Positions 25,966 through 35,808 of a stretch of DNA of 64,000 nt are shown one piece after another. A program made the translations under genes and the position numbers. Positions within the stretch are counted from its first letter, which is position 1. Each line of letters opens with the position of its first letter. The notes under the pieces were generated by a model. The model saw nothing but the letters and a program-made list of their open reading frames with translations, searched no databases and was not told where the DNA came from. This DNA comes from TCS55 sp964343505 (GTDB lineage: Bacteria; Fidelibacterota; Marinisomatia; Marinisomatales; TCS55): the NCBI GenBank assembly GCA_964343505.1, contig CAYFJU010000005.1:1-64000 (forward strand), given 5' to 3'.

Positions 25966-26502
25966 TCAAACCAAATCTTTGGCCATTTCCGGGGAAAATT
26001 CTTCCACCAGAAGTTGGACCCAAATAATGATCCGTTCTTCTGTTTCTTCTTCCTGGTTATCCTGGTCAATGGCGAGTCCTAAAAATTCATCTCCACCCAT
26101 CGCTTCGGACATATCAAAATCGTACCCTTCTATGAGCTAGCGACCCAATAAAATTCCCCCGTTCCGGATGGACGGTTTCGCCAGGATTCCAATGGCGTCT
26201 ACAAAATTATCTGAATAACCCACTTGGTTTCCCAATCCCATAAATGCTGCTGTTTTGCCGGTGAAATCCAATTCCTTGTATTGATGAAATAGACCGTCCC
26301 AGTCGTCTTGGAGTTCACCCACATTCCATGTGGGGCAGGCGATGATAATCTTATCATATTTCATTAGCCTGTCTACACCGCAGGAGGCCACATCATATTC
26401 ATCCACCGGTAGGCCTTCTGCCTCCAAATTTTCTTTAGGGATGCCAACCACTTCTTCCGTGGCGCCAGTATTGCTGCCCCAAAAAATGCCAAGTTTTTTC
26501 AA
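25966..26502 (-). pseudogene. Flavodoxin with an in-frame amber stop
   Basis: A long-chain flavodoxin, an FMN electron carrier, of 178 codons. It starts at TTG 26502 with AAGGAG six bases upstream. The FMN phosphate loop WGSNTGATEE, the 60s loop PTWNVGELQDDW and the 90s loop LGNQVGYSDNFVD are intact. At 26137-26139 an in-frame TAG interrupts the protein after ILLGR. The frame then continues with IEGYDFDMSEAMGG and EFLGLAIDQDNQ to a TGA at 25966, matching the C-terminus of other flavodoxins. The TAG falls where relatives have the Trp of a GxWPTxGY motif, so TGG to TAG is a one-base change. Either a recent nonsense mutation or a sequencing error. Confidence 0.82.
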
Positions 26503-26757
26503 AGCAATCTCCTTAATGATATAGGGTGTATGAAATAAATTGTGTATAAGTATCTGGTCCATTATTAAATAAATTGAGACGCAATCTAAATATAATATTT
26601 AATTCATGCTTAAAATTGTGAAAAATTTTTTACCTCGAAATCCCATAATTAGTCCTCTATTTCAAAATTAACATTTTAATTTATGCTTAAGGTTTTAATA
26701 AATTCTGAAGTAGCACGTTTTTTTCAGCAGGGAAGAATATTAACACAGATTGATTCA

Positions 26758-26771
26758 AATACACGTGTATT
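26758..26771. promoter_or_regulatory. Candidate LacI-family operator 1
   Basis: AATACACGTGTATT is a perfect 14-bp palindrome with a central CG, the symmetry expected of LacI-family operators. It lies 214 bp before the regulator gene. Confidence 0.55.
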
Positions 26772-26911
26772 AAGATGATTCTACTTGAATGCACATAAAA
26801 ACACAAAGCGTAAAAAGTAAAATAAATATTATTTCTTCTCTTAAATAGTTGAAAAATAGGGTAGAATGATTTTTGCAATTATGAATTAACCGAGTATATC
26901 TATTGAAAGAT

Positions 26912-26925
26912 AATACACGTGTGTG
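26912..26925. promoter_or_regulatory. Candidate LacI-family operator 2
   Basis: AATACACGTGTGTG shares its first 11 bases with operator 1 and lies 60 bp before the regulator start. Two spaced copies would allow autoregulation by looping. Confidence 0.5.
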
Positions 26926-26985
26926 GTAATTTGTGCAGTCAGTTAACCCGTAAATCTAATTTTAAATACAAATCTTTGAATAATA

Positions 26986-27984
26986 ATGGCCTTCACAATT
27001 AAAGATATCGCCAAACTTGCCGGAGTGTCACATCCGGTTGTTTCCCGTGCCTTACGGGGACAGCCTGGCGTAGCAAAAAAAACCATAGAACGGATCCAAA
27101 AAATCGCCGATGATTTAGGATATGAGCCCAACGTAACTGCCCAGAGTTTGAAAACAGGGTCATCTAAAACCATAGGCATTATTGTAACAGATATTTCCAT
27201 TCCCTTTTATGCGTCCATTTGTCGTCACGTTGAAAGAAAGGTCCTCGAAAAAGGATACCATTTAATGATGTGCAGTTCTGAGCGAGACCCCCGTTTAGAA
27301 GATCAATTAATCCAGACACTGCTCAACCGGCAAATATCAGGTCTCATTATTTCCTCAAGGCGTGCCCATAGCGATAAAATTGCCAGTTTAAAGAAAAGAG
27401 GTATTCCTTTTATTCTAATGGATCGTTACATGGCGCACATTGAAAGCAGTTATGTGGTTTCTGACAACACCACGGGCAGCCAGGAAATGGTTGAGTACTT
27501 GATTAGTAAAGGACATAAAAAAATCGCTTATTTTTCAAGATTGGGTGAGGAACTCACATCTATTAGTGAACGTGAAGCAGGTTATGAAAAAGCGCTTAAC
27601 GCCCATGGAATCCCTGTCCGGCAAAATCTTATCCGTAGTGTTGACCTTGAACGATTAGAAGAAACGACACGGGCCAATGTTGAAGATATCGTCAAAAATA
27701 ATTTGGCCACGGCGATATACTCCGGTGATAGTGGTATAACCACCAAAATATTTCAATATTTACAGGAAATGAAAATTCGGATTCCGGAAGATATGGCTTT
27801 GGCCAGTTTTGATCACATTGACATATTCGATTATTTGAATCCAAGCATCACTGCCATGGCTCAGAATGAAGAACAGATAGGGTACGAGACGGCCAGAATC
27901 TTATTGGTGCATTTGGAGAATAAAAATGCTGAAATTGAATGCGTAAAGATTCCAACATCGCTCGTTATCCAACAGTCGACCTAA
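26986..27984 (+). CDS. LacI family transcriptional regulator
   Basis: A 332-residue LacI-type regulator. The HTH occupies residues about 4-26 (IKDIAKLAGVSHPVVSRAL), followed by the hinge helix region and NVTAQSLKTG. The periplasmic-binding-protein-like effector domain starts at TIGIIVTDIS near residue 64. It opens the long glycan locus, with palindromic operator candidates upstream, and is the natural local regulator of it. The effector is probably a sugar released from the glycan, fucose or mannose being candidates by context. Its end overlaps the open frame of the next gene, whose true start is 26 bp downstream. Confidence 0.9.
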   Translation: MAFTIKDIAKLAGVSHPVVSRALRGQPGVAKKTIERIQKIADDLGYEPNVTAQSLKTGSSKTIGIIVTDISIPFYASICRHVERKVLEKGYHLMMCSSERDPRLEDQLIQTLLNRQISGLIISSRRAHSDKIASLKKRGIPFILMDRYMAHIESSYVVSDNTTGSQEMVEYLISKGHKKIAYFSRLGEELTSISEREAGYEKALNAHGIPVRQNLIRSVDLERLEETTRANVEDIVKNNLATAIYSGDSGITTKIFQYLQEMKIRIPEDMALASFDHIDIFDYLNPSITAMAQNEEQIGYETARILLVHLENKNAEIECVKIPTSLVIQQST

Positions 27985-28010
27985 CGATATTTTTTGACCC
28001 TTTCATCCGT

Positions 28011-29591
28011 ATGAATTTTTATAAGTCGTTGTGGCTCAAGACCAATCTCGTCTGTTTATTTGTAATGGCGATTGTCTATTCTGAAAGCTTAAACGCCCAA
28101 TCCCAAAGTTCGTCCCGGCCCAATATCCTTTTTATCATGTCCGATGATCACACCTCCCAGGCATGGGGTATCTTTGGTGGTATTTTAAAAGATCATGTAA
28201 AAGTGGATAATATCAAGCGTCTGGCCAATGAAGGGGCAGTTCTGGAAAATGCATTTTGCACCAATTCGATCTGTTCCCCTAGTCGAGCAGCTATTCTTAC
28301 CGGACAGTACAGCCATAAAAACCAAGTATATACCCTAAGAGAACCTCTTGAGGACGGAAAGCAGCACATTGCCAGCCTCCTTGGAAAAAATGGATATGAA
28401 ACAGCAATCATCGGTAAGTGGCATTTGGTGAAAGCACCGGAAGGGTTCGACCATTTTAATGTATTGCCGGGGCAAGGGGTCTACCACGACCCTGTTTTGA
28501 AATCCAAAGAAAATTGGCAGGAAGGATACAAAGGGGGAAAACAATACCAGGGCTTTTCTGCTGACGTGATCACAGACCTCACCATTGATTGGCTGAAAAA
28601 GCGGAATGCAAAGAAGCCTTTCCTCATGATGACCCATTTCAAGGCTACCCACGAACCATTTGATTTTCCGGAACGGCATAAGGATCTGTACCGCGATGTA
28701 GAAATTCCAGAGCCGGCTTCATTGTATGATTTCTCTAAGGAAACAACTGGACGCACATTTGAGGGTCAAAAGCTGGAAATTCTTGGGGGCCGCATGGTGC
28801 AGGCAACGGTAGACCCTGAAAACTTCTGGACTTCTTACCCCGATTTACCTTTCTCCATGGAAGGGTTGGATTCTCTCCAGTCGCGGAAAAAGATCTATCA
28901 AAAATATGTGAAAGATTTTATGCGTTGCGGTGCCGCTATTGATGACAATATTGGCCGCCTTTTGGATTATCTGGAAGATTCAGGGTTAGCGGAAAATACG
29001 ATCGTCATTTATACAGCTGATCAGGGCTACTTCCTTGGAGAGCATGGTTTTTTTGACAAACGACTCATTTATGAAGAATCATTGCGCATGCCATTTGTCA
29101 TTCGATATCCTAATGAGATCAAAGGTGGTACTCGAATTGATGACATTATTTTGAATATTGATTTTCCGGCACTTTTGGCGGACTATGCGGGAGTAAAGAA
29201 ACCATCCGATTGGCAGGGGAGTAGTTTTCGAAATAATTTGATTGGACAAACACCGGATAATTGGCGCAATAAAATGTATTACCGCTATTGGCTCCACCGC
29301 ACGGAACGGCCGGGCCATTTTGGCATTCGGAATGAACGCTATAAACTGGCCTTTTTTTATGGTCAACCCTTAGGCATGAAAGGGGCCATGAAAGAAAGCA
29401 CTAAACCGGCTTGGGAATTTTACGATCTTCATACAGACCCCAAAGAAGTCCGTAATGCGTATGGCGATCCCCAATATTCAGATATTATAAAAACCATGAA
29501 AAATGAATTGATTGCCCTCCGGAAGAAATTGGGAGATACGGATGAACAATATCCCATAATGGAAGATATATTTAGAAAATATTGGAATTAA
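28011..29591 (+). CDS. Sulfatase (S1 family)
   Basis: An exported type I sulfatase of 526 residues; the ATG at 28011 gives a proper signal peptide ending near SLNAQ. The sulfatase signature CSPSRAAILTG places the formylglycine precursor Cys at residue 88. The metal-binding SDD lies near residue 44 and GKWHL near 134, and a later DQGYFLGEHG carries further metal or substrate ligands. Maturation of the Cys to formylglycine needs an enzyme not encoded in the window. It is most like the sulfatase at 53817 (same length class and DQG..GEHG.FDKR stretch). The sulfated sugar cannot be named. Confidence 0.9.
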   Translation: MNFYKSLWLKTNLVCLFVMAIVYSESLNAQSQSSSRPNILFIMSDDHTSQAWGIFGGILKDHVKVDNIKRLANEGAVLENAFCTNSICSPSRAAILTGQYSHKNQVYTLREPLEDGKQHIASLLGKNGYETAIIGKWHLVKAPEGFDHFNVLPGQGVYHDPVLKSKENWQEGYKGGKQYQGFSADVITDLTIDWLKKRNAKKPFLMMTHFKATHEPFDFPERHKDLYRDVEIPEPASLYDFSKETTGRTFEGQKLEILGGRMVQATVDPENFWTSYPDLPFSMEGLDSLQSRKKIYQKYVKDFMRCGAAIDDNIGRLLDYLEDSGLAENTIVIYTADQGYFLGEHGFFDKRLIYEESLRMPFVIRYPNEIKGGTRIDDIILNIDFPALLADYAGVKKPSDWQGSSFRNNLIGQTPDNWRNKMYYRYWLHRTERPGHFGIRNERYKLAFFYGQPLGMKGAMKESTKPAWEFYDLHTDPKEVRNAYGDPQYSDIIKTMKNELIALRKKLGDTDEQYPIMEDIFRKYWN

Positions 29592-29592
29592 A

Positions 29593-30999
29593 TTGAACGC
29601 AATACCATCAAAAAATCATGTTCCTATCAAGGAAAAGATTGGCTACAGCTTAGGCGACGTAGCCTCCGTTCTATACTGGCAAACTATATCATTGTATCTT
29701 CTATATTTTTATACCGATGTTTTTGGCATTACCGCCGCCGCCGCCGGGACGATGATCCTTGTGGCGCGTATCTGGGACGGTGTTAACGATCCTCTCATGG
29801 GCATGCTGGCGGACCGGACTAAAACCAAATGGGGACGCTTTCGGCCGTACTTGGTTTGGATGTCCATCCCTATGGCATTTATAGGTGTGCTTACCTTTTC
29901 CGTTCCGGATTTTGATTATGGCGGAAAATTGATTTACGCCTATATCACCTATATTCTTCTCATGACCCTGTACACAGCCATCAATATTCCTTATTCATCC
30001 CTTCTGGGCGTAATATCCCCGAACAGGTTTGAGCGTACGAGTGTTTCCCAATTCAAGTATATCGGCGCTTATGTGGGGGGCCTCATTATTTCCGCCTTAC
30101 TCCTGCCGATGACGGTTTATTTAGGTTCCGGCGATGAGACTCAGGGATGGCAAACCAGCATGATCATTGTGGGGATTCTGGCCGTGGGATTGTTTTTTCT
30201 CACTTTTGCTTCAACCAACGAACGGGTTCAACCAATTAAAAAAGAGTCCGTTTCCATTAAAAGAGATTTAAGGGATTTACTTCAAAACAGGGAATGGTTC
30301 ATTCTCTTACTGGCGACTCTTTTTCTTTATTTGGTTACTTCTACCAGCATGGTGATTTCAACCTACTACTTTAAATATTATGTGGGCGAACATCAGATCA
30401 ATTTTCCGGGGATTGAGGGCGCCTACGGGTATGCGGAACTCACATCCCTGTTTAATTCCCTGGCCATGATCTTCAGCATCCTTGGGGTAGTTTGTGTGAA
30501 ATGGGTTGTGAACCGATTGGGTAAGAAAAAAACTTTCATCCTTTCCTTATGCTTCGGGGCCGGGACCATGTTGCCCTATTATTTTTTAACGCCGGAAAGT
30601 TTATGGCTTATTATGGTGATGAAGATTGTGAGTTCATTTTCATTGGGACCCATCTCCGTTATCCTTTGGGCCATGTATGCGGATACAGCTGATTACAGTG
30701 AATGGCGTACAGAAAGGCGTGCCACCGGATTGGTATTCTCCGCGTCAACCATGTCCCAAAAGATTGCCTGGGCACTGGGTACAGCCATCTCTGGCTGGCT
30801 ACTCACAGCCATAGGGTTTGAGCCAAACGTTGAGCAAACTGATAAAGTGATTACAGGGATTCGTGCCTTGATGAGTACCATTCCAGCCGGGGCCGGGGTC
30901 TTATCAATCGTCATGATTCTGTTTTACAAATTGGATCGCAATAAAATGAATAAAATTGAACAAGAATTACAATTAAGAAGAGGAAAAATCGATGATTAA
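29593..30999 (+). CDS. GPH-family sugar:cation symporter (MelB-like)
   Basis: A 468-residue major-facilitator transporter of the glycoside-pentoside-hexuronide group, with about 12 helices. Diagnostic motifs are KIGYSLGDVAS at the N-terminus and DGVNDPLMGMLADRTKTKWGRFRPY near residues 57-85. It would import mono- or disaccharides or uronides with H+ or Na+. The start is a TTG one base after the sulfatase stop, and the end overlaps the GH130 gene by 8 bp, which suggests that mannosides released by the GH92/GH130 enzymes are the cargo. Confidence 0.9.
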   Translation: MNAIPSKNHVPIKEKIGYSLGDVASVLYWQTISLYLLYFYTDVFGITAAAAGTMILVARIWDGVNDPLMGMLADRTKTKWGRFRPYLVWMSIPMAFIGVLTFSVPDFDYGGKLIYAYITYILLMTLYTAINIPYSSLLGVISPNRFERTSVSQFKYIGAYVGGLIISALLLPMTVYLGSGDETQGWQTSMIIVGILAVGLFFLTFASTNERVQPIKKESVSIKRDLRDLLQNREWFILLLATLFLYLVTSTSMVISTYYFKYYVGEHQINFPGIEGAYGYAELTSLFNSLAMIFSILGVVCVKWVVNRLGKKKTFILSLCFGAGTMLPYYFLTPESLWLIMVMKIVSSFSLGPISVILWAMYADTADYSEWRTERRATGLVFSASTMSQKIAWALGTAISGWLLTAIGFEPNVEQTDKVITGIRALMSTIPAGAGVLSIVMILFYKLDRNKMNKIEQELQLRRGKIDD

Positions 31000-31960
31000 A
31001 GCAAGAATTCCATGGGAAGATCGTCCTGATGGGAATCAAGATATTGTATGGCGGTATACACAAAATCCTATTATCGGGCGCTATCATATTCCCAGCTCAA
31101 ACAGCATTTTTAACAGTGCAGTCGTACCTTTTGAAAATGGATTTGCCGGGGTATTTCGCTGCGACAATAAATCTGTTCAGATGAATATTCATGCAGGATT
31201 TAGCAAGGATGGGATTGATTGGGAAATCAATCATGACCCCATTGAAATGGTCACCGGCAATACGGAAATGATCCATTCCGAATATAAGTATGATCCCCGT
31301 GTTGTATTCATCGAAGATCGCTATTGGGTTACTTGGTGTAACGGCTACCATGGTCCCACCATCGGGATTGCGTATACATTTGATTTTAAAACGTTTCACC
31401 AATGTGAAAATGCTTTTCTGCCCTTCAACCGGAACGGTGTTTTGTTTCCGGAAAAAATAGACGGGAAATTTGTAATGCTCAGCCGTCCCAGCGGTCCGGG
31501 GCACAATAATTATGGGGATATTTTTCTCAGCGCCAGTCCCGATATGAAATACTGGGGTGAGCATCGGCTGGTGATGAAAGTTGCGCCTTGGAACGATTCC
31601 GGGTGGCAAACAGCCAAGATTGGCGCCGGCACAGTACCCATCAAAACGGATGAAGGCTGGCTCATGTTCTACCATGGTGTTTTGGAATCCTGCAATGGGT
31701 TTCGCTATGCCATGGGTGCAGCATTACTTGATCTCGAAGGTCCTGATAAGGTGTTATATCGGTCTAAACCATATTTATTAGGCCCGGCGGTGGACTATGA
31801 ATTAATGGGGGATGTGCCTAATGTTGTATTTCCGGTAGCCTCATTGCATGATGAAGACGGAAAAGTGGCCATTTATTACGGTGCGGCCGATACCGTCACC
31901 GCTTTGGCTTTCTGTCAGATTGATGAAGTAATTGCATTCTTAAAAGCAAATTCACTTTAG
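30992..31960 (+). CDS. GH130 beta-mannoside phosphorylase-like enzyme
   Basis: A 322-residue cytoplasmic five-bladed propeller enzyme. Family features are IPSSNSIFNSAVV near the N-terminus, YKYDPRVVFIEDRYWVTWC, FPEKIDGKFVMLSRP, WQTAKIGAGTVPI and WLMFYHGV. GH130 enzymes phosphorolyse beta-mannosides, including mannosyl-GlcNAc from N-glycans. The neighbouring GPH transporter and GH92 mannosidase fit intracellular handling of a Man-beta-1,4-GlcNAc unit. Some GH130 members are hydrolases on other linkages, so specificity is inferred. Confidence 0.87.
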   Translation: MIKARIPWEDRPDGNQDIVWRYTQNPIIGRYHIPSSNSIFNSAVVPFENGFAGVFRCDNKSVQMNIHAGFSKDGIDWEINHDPIEMVTGNTEMIHSEYKYDPRVVFIEDRYWVTWCNGYHGPTIGIAYTFDFKTFHQCENAFLPFNRNGVLFPEKIDGKFVMLSRPSGPGHNNYGDIFLSASPDMKYWGEHRLVMKVAPWNDSGWQTAKIGAGTVPIKTDEGWLMFYHGVLESCNGFRYAMGAALLDLEGPDKVLYRSKPYLLGPAVDYELMGDVPNVVFPVASLHDEDGKVAIYYGAADTVTALAFCQIDEVIAFLKANSL

Positions 31961-31975
31961 ACCATTATTCGAAAT

Positions 31976-34255
31976 ATGAGAAAAATACGCTTTTTCGTTC
32001 CGACGCTTTTCATTTTTATTGGATGTTCAAATTCGAATTTATCCAATAATGAATTTGTAGATCCTTTCATCGGAACCGGCGGGCATGGCCACACCTACCC
32101 CGGTGCCACCGTACCCTTCGGAATGGTCCAACTCAGTCCCGATAACGGCACCCAGGGGTGGGACTGGTGCTCCGGCTACCATACATCGGACAGTGTAATT
32201 GTCAGTTTTAGCCACACCCACCTCAGCGGTACCGGGATCGGCGATCTTTATGATATTTCCATGATGCCCCATGTAGGCGATGCGAACCTCAATCAAATCG
32301 TTGGTGATTATAAGGAATTGAATTACAGTTCAACCTTTTCTCACGATAACGAATCGGCCGAACCGGGGTATTATTCCGTACTCCTCGATAGTGGTGAAAT
32401 TCAGGTGGAACTGACCACTACCGAAAGAACAGGGTTTCACCGCTATACTTATGGTGAGAATGGAAATGCCCAAGTTATCTTGGATTTGGGCTATGCCCAA
32501 AATTGGGACCATACCATGGATACCCAACTCAATATCGAGAATAATACTCTCCTCACAGGATACCGTTTTTCCAAGGGGTGGGCCAATGATCAGCGGGTCT
32601 ATTTTGCAATTCGTTTCTCTCAACCTTTTGAGAATGAATCCATCCTGAAAGATGAAATTGAAATTGCTGATGGAAAGGGTAATCCTAAGCCGCTTAAACG
32701 GTCAAAGGCCAAGTTCAATTTCATTCTGCCCAGTGATAACAAATTGATGGTAAAAGTTGGGATATCATCGGCCAGTATTGAAGGGGCCCTGAAAAGTATT
32801 AAAATTGAAAATCCCGGTTGGGATTTTGAAAAAGTAAGAACCAAAGCTTCTGAAAAATGGCAGAAGCAATTGAATAAAGTTGAAGTGGTTTCAAATAATG
32901 AAACATTGAAGAATATTTTTTATACCGCTTTCTATCATGTGAATCTGGCCCCAACCATTTTCTCTGACCTCAATGGGCAGTATAAAGGGCCCGACGGTAA
33001 CATTCATACTGTAAGCGACCGAACCCAGTATACGATATTTTCTTTGTGGGATACATTCCGGGCCTACCATCCATTGGTGACCATCACCCATGAGGATATG
33101 ATCCCCGATTTTATCAACTCCATGCTGGCCCATTATGATAAATACGGCCTCCTTCCTGTCTGGGAATTAGCAGGGAATGAGACCAACACCATGACGGGCT
33201 ATCATGCCATCCCTGTCATTGCCGATGCAATTGCCAAAGGGATTTCCGGATTTGATTATGAACAGGCCTTTGAAGCGATGAAGGCCAGCGGCATGCAAGA
33301 TATCCGTGATGTGGATGCTTATAAACAACATGGCTTTATTCCTACCAACCTCGGCCGCAAGAATGGAAATCAATCTGTGACGAACACCTTGGAATACGCT
33401 TACGATGATTGGTGTATCGCCCAAGTGGCCCTAAAGCTGGGCAAACAAAAGGAATACGAATATTTCTCAAAACGGGCACAATCATTTACCCATTTATTTG
33501 ATGCTAATTCGGGATTCATGCGTGGGAAAAACAAGGATGGTTCCTGGCGTTTCCCCTTTGACCCCTTCCACGTAGACCATTTTGATTCTGATTATACTGA
33601 GGGAAACGCCTGGCAGTATATCTGGTTTGCCCCTCATGATCCCCAGGGTTTGATAAATCTGTTCGGTTCAAAAGATGCATTCGTCGCCAAGTTGGATACA
33701 CTTTTTACGGTGGATTCTGAACTGCGTGGTGAAAATGTGTCCCCCGATGTTTCGGGCCTCATCGGGCAATATGCCCATGGGAATGAGCCCAGTCATCATA
33801 TAACCTACTTATACAATTATGCCGGCGAACCTTGGAAAACACAACGGATGGTCCGAAAGATTTTGGCCGAACAATACCGGGCCGAACCGGATGGCCTTAG
33901 CGGTAACGAGGACTGCGGTCAAATGTCCGCCTGGTATGTAATGAGCACCATGGGCTTTTATCCGGTAAATCCTGCCAACGGTATCTACGTGATCGGCAGC
34001 CCTCTATTTAAAGATTTAACTGTGAATGTTGGGGAAGGGAAGCAATTCCGAATTGTTGCTGAAAACAATAATGATACCAACATTTATATTCAATCCGCCA
34101 CCTTAAACGGAAAGGCGCTCAAATATTCTTTTATCCGCCATGAAGATATTAAAGCAGGCGGTGAATTAAGATTTGTCATGGGACCTGAACCCAACTTCAA
34201 ATTATGGAATACTTTTGAAAGTGTCCCCCCATCCATGTCTGATCCTGCTGAATAA
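31976..34255 (+). CDS. GH92 alpha-mannosidase, predicted lipoprotein
   Basis: A 759-residue exo-alpha-mannosidase of family GH92. The signal peptide ends in a lipobox IFIGC (Cys17), so it is anchored in the envelope. Family motifs are PFIGTGGHGHTYPGAT at the N-terminus, WDTFRAYHPL near residue 360, and in the C-terminal catalytic (alpha/alpha)6 domain GNEPSHHITYLYNYAG and GNEDCGQMSAWYVMS, which carry calcium ligands and the catalytic Glu/Asp region. It trims alpha-mannose from N-glycan-like structures. It lies 15 bp after the GH130 gene. Confidence 0.94.
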   Translation: MRKIRFFVPTLFIFIGCSNSNLSNNEFVDPFIGTGGHGHTYPGATVPFGMVQLSPDNGTQGWDWCSGYHTSDSVIVSFSHTHLSGTGIGDLYDISMMPHVGDANLNQIVGDYKELNYSSTFSHDNESAEPGYYSVLLDSGEIQVELTTTERTGFHRYTYGENGNAQVILDLGYAQNWDHTMDTQLNIENNTLLTGYRFSKGWANDQRVYFAIRFSQPFENESILKDEIEIADGKGNPKPLKRSKAKFNFILPSDNKLMVKVGISSASIEGALKSIKIENPGWDFEKVRTKASEKWQKQLNKVEVVSNNETLKNIFYTAFYHVNLAPTIFSDLNGQYKGPDGNIHTVSDRTQYTIFSLWDTFRAYHPLVTITHEDMIPDFINSMLAHYDKYGLLPVWELAGNETNTMTGYHAIPVIADAIAKGISGFDYEQAFEAMKASGMQDIRDVDAYKQHGFIPTNLGRKNGNQSVTNTLEYAYDDWCIAQVALKLGKQKEYEYFSKRAQSFTHLFDANSGFMRGKNKDGSWRFPFDPFHVDHFDSDYTEGNAWQYIWFAPHDPQGLINLFGSKDAFVAKLDTLFTVDSELRGENVSPDVSGLIGQYAHGNEPSHHITYLYNYAGEPWKTQRMVRKILAEQYRAEPDGLSGNEDCGQMSAWYVMSTMGFYPVNPANGIYVIGSPLFKDLTVNVGEGKQFRIVAENNNDTNIYIQSATLNGKALKYSFIRHEDIKAGGELRFVMGPEPNFKLWNTFESVPPSMSDPAE

Positions 34256-34260
34256 TTAAT

Positions 34261-35808
34261 TTGGATAGACCATTGCAAAATAAAATTATCCACCTTTCAT
34301 TTACTCTACTGTCTGGGATTATTTTATCATGTAGTGGTTCAGGAAATGAATTGCCCAATATCATTTTCATTTTGGCTGATGATATGGGGTATGGAGATGT
34401 GAGTGCGCTTAACGCCTCGTCGAAAATTCGTACGAAATATATTGATCACCTGGCTTCAGAAGGAATTTCCTTTACCGATGCCCACAGTGGTTCCTCTGTC
34501 TGTACCCCAACGCGCTACGGCATTTTAACTGGTCGTTACTCCTGGAGATCGCAACTCAAAAAGGGGGTCACCTGGAGTTATGATACACCTGTGATTGATC
34601 GGGATAGAATGACAGTGGCTGATTTGTTAAAAGATAATGGCTATCATACAGCCGCCATTGGGAAATGGCATTTAGGGTTGGATTGGTCAAAGAATGGTGA
34701 TGTAGTGAATTTATTGGAGCCCATTCAAAATGGACCAAATGAATTGGGCTTTGACTATTTTTATGGTATCGCCGCATCCCTAGATATTCCCCCTTATATT
34801 TATATTAAAAACGATCAAACAACGGCCACTGAGATTGACACGATAGAAAAAAATGGCGGTATGGGTTTTTGGCGCCGCGGCCCCATTGGAAATGATTTTG
34901 CTTTTGAAGATGTACTGCCTCATTTCACACAAAAAGCTGTGTCTTATATCCATGAACAAGCTGAAAGTAACAATCCTTTTTTCCTTTATTTTCCCTTGCC
35001 GGCTCCCCATACACCGATCTTACCTGCGGCGAAGTTTCAGGGGAAAAGCGGTACGAATGCTTACGGTGATTTTGTCCTCATGGTGGATGATGTAGTAGGA
35101 CAGATCGTGACGGCTCTCGAGGAGAATGGCATTACGGATAATACGCTGATCATTTTTACCAGCGATAATGGCTGTTCACCCATGGCCAATTTTGATCAAC
35201 TGGCAGGATTCGGCCATAAACCTAGTTATATCTTCCGCGGCCACAAGGCCGATATTTATGAGGGTGGACATCGGATTCCCTTTATCGCCCGTTGGCCCAA
35301 TAAAATTGATGGCTCGGTAAAATCAGGTAAAACAATTTGTCTCACGGATTTTATGGCCACCTGTGCGGCAATCATAGATTATGATCTCCCCGACAATGCA
35401 GGGGAAGACAGTTACAACCTATTGCCCGACCTTTTGAGTGAAAAATTGACAAAACCCGTTCGTAAGGCCACTGTACACCACTCTGAGCATGGAAATTTTT
35501 CCATTAGACAAGGGAAATGGAAAATGAACTTTTGTCCTGGTTCCGGCGGATGGAGTTTTCCCACACCTAAAGTGGCAAAAACGCTGGATATTCCGCCGAT
35601 CCAACTTTATGACTTAGAGAAGGATCCGGGCGAATCGAAAAATTTAGCGAGCAAATATCCGGAGAAAGTTGTGCAACTTACCGCATTGATGACAGATTAT
35701 ATTGAGAAGGGCAGAAGTACGCCGGGTGCTCCCCAAAAGAATGAAGGTGAAACACCTTTCCTCCCGGAGGGATACCATACCTTCATAAGTAAAATAAGGG
35801 ATAATTAA
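34261..35808 (+). CDS. Sulfatase (S1 family, arylsulfatase A-like), lipoprotein
   Basis: A 515-residue sulfatase starting at TTG 34261. A signal peptide ends in ILSC (Cys24). The signature CTPTRYGILTG puts the formylglycine Cys at residue 81; LADDMGYGD supplies metal ligands and GKWHLGLDW the Lys/His pair. PAPHTPILP and TSDNGC continue the active site. The closest well-known families are arylsulfatase A-like enzymes removing 6-O-sulfate from hexosamines or galactose, but this is not decided by motif alone. Part of an uninterrupted operon. Confidence 0.9.
   Translation: MDRPLQNKIIHLSFTLLSGIILSCSGSGNELPNIIFILADDMGYGDVSALNASSKIRTKYIDHLASEGISFTDAHSGSSVCTPTRYGILTGRYSWRSQLKKGVTWSYDTPVIDRDRMTVADLLKDNGYHTAAIGKWHLGLDWSKNGDVVNLLEPIQNGPNELGFDYFYGIAASLDIPPYIYIKNDQTTATEIDTIEKNGGMGFWRRGPIGNDFAFEDVLPHFTQKAVSYIHEQAESNNPFFLYFPLPAPHTPILPAAKFQGKSGTNAYGDFVLMVDDVVGQIVTALEENGITDNTLIIFTSDNGCSPMANFDQLAGFGHKPSYIFRGHKADIYEGGHRIPFIARWPNKIDGSVKSGKTICLTDFMATCAAIIDYDLPDNAGEDSYNLLPDLLSEKLTKPVRKATVHHSEHGNFSIRQGKWKMNFCPGSGGWSFPTPKVAKTLDIPPIQLYDLEKDPGESKNLASKYPEKVVQLTALMTDYIEKGRSTPGAPQKNEGETPFLPEGYHTFISKIRDN

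Larger units (their letters stand above)
26503..26985. other. Divergent intergenic region between flavodoxin and LacI regulator
   Basis: No supportable gene is seen in these 483 AT-rich bases. They should hold the flavodoxin promoter on the minus strand and the promoter of the LacI regulator on the plus strand. Two related palindromes, listed separately, are the only clear signals. Confidence 0.6.

Noticed and set aside
26137..26139. Genome-wide recoding of TAG
   Set aside because: Several intact genes in the window end in TAG at the expected protein ends.
27939..28010. Longer start of the first sulfatase inside the LacI gene
   Set aside because: It would bury the signal peptide; the ATG at 28011 gives a proper export signal.
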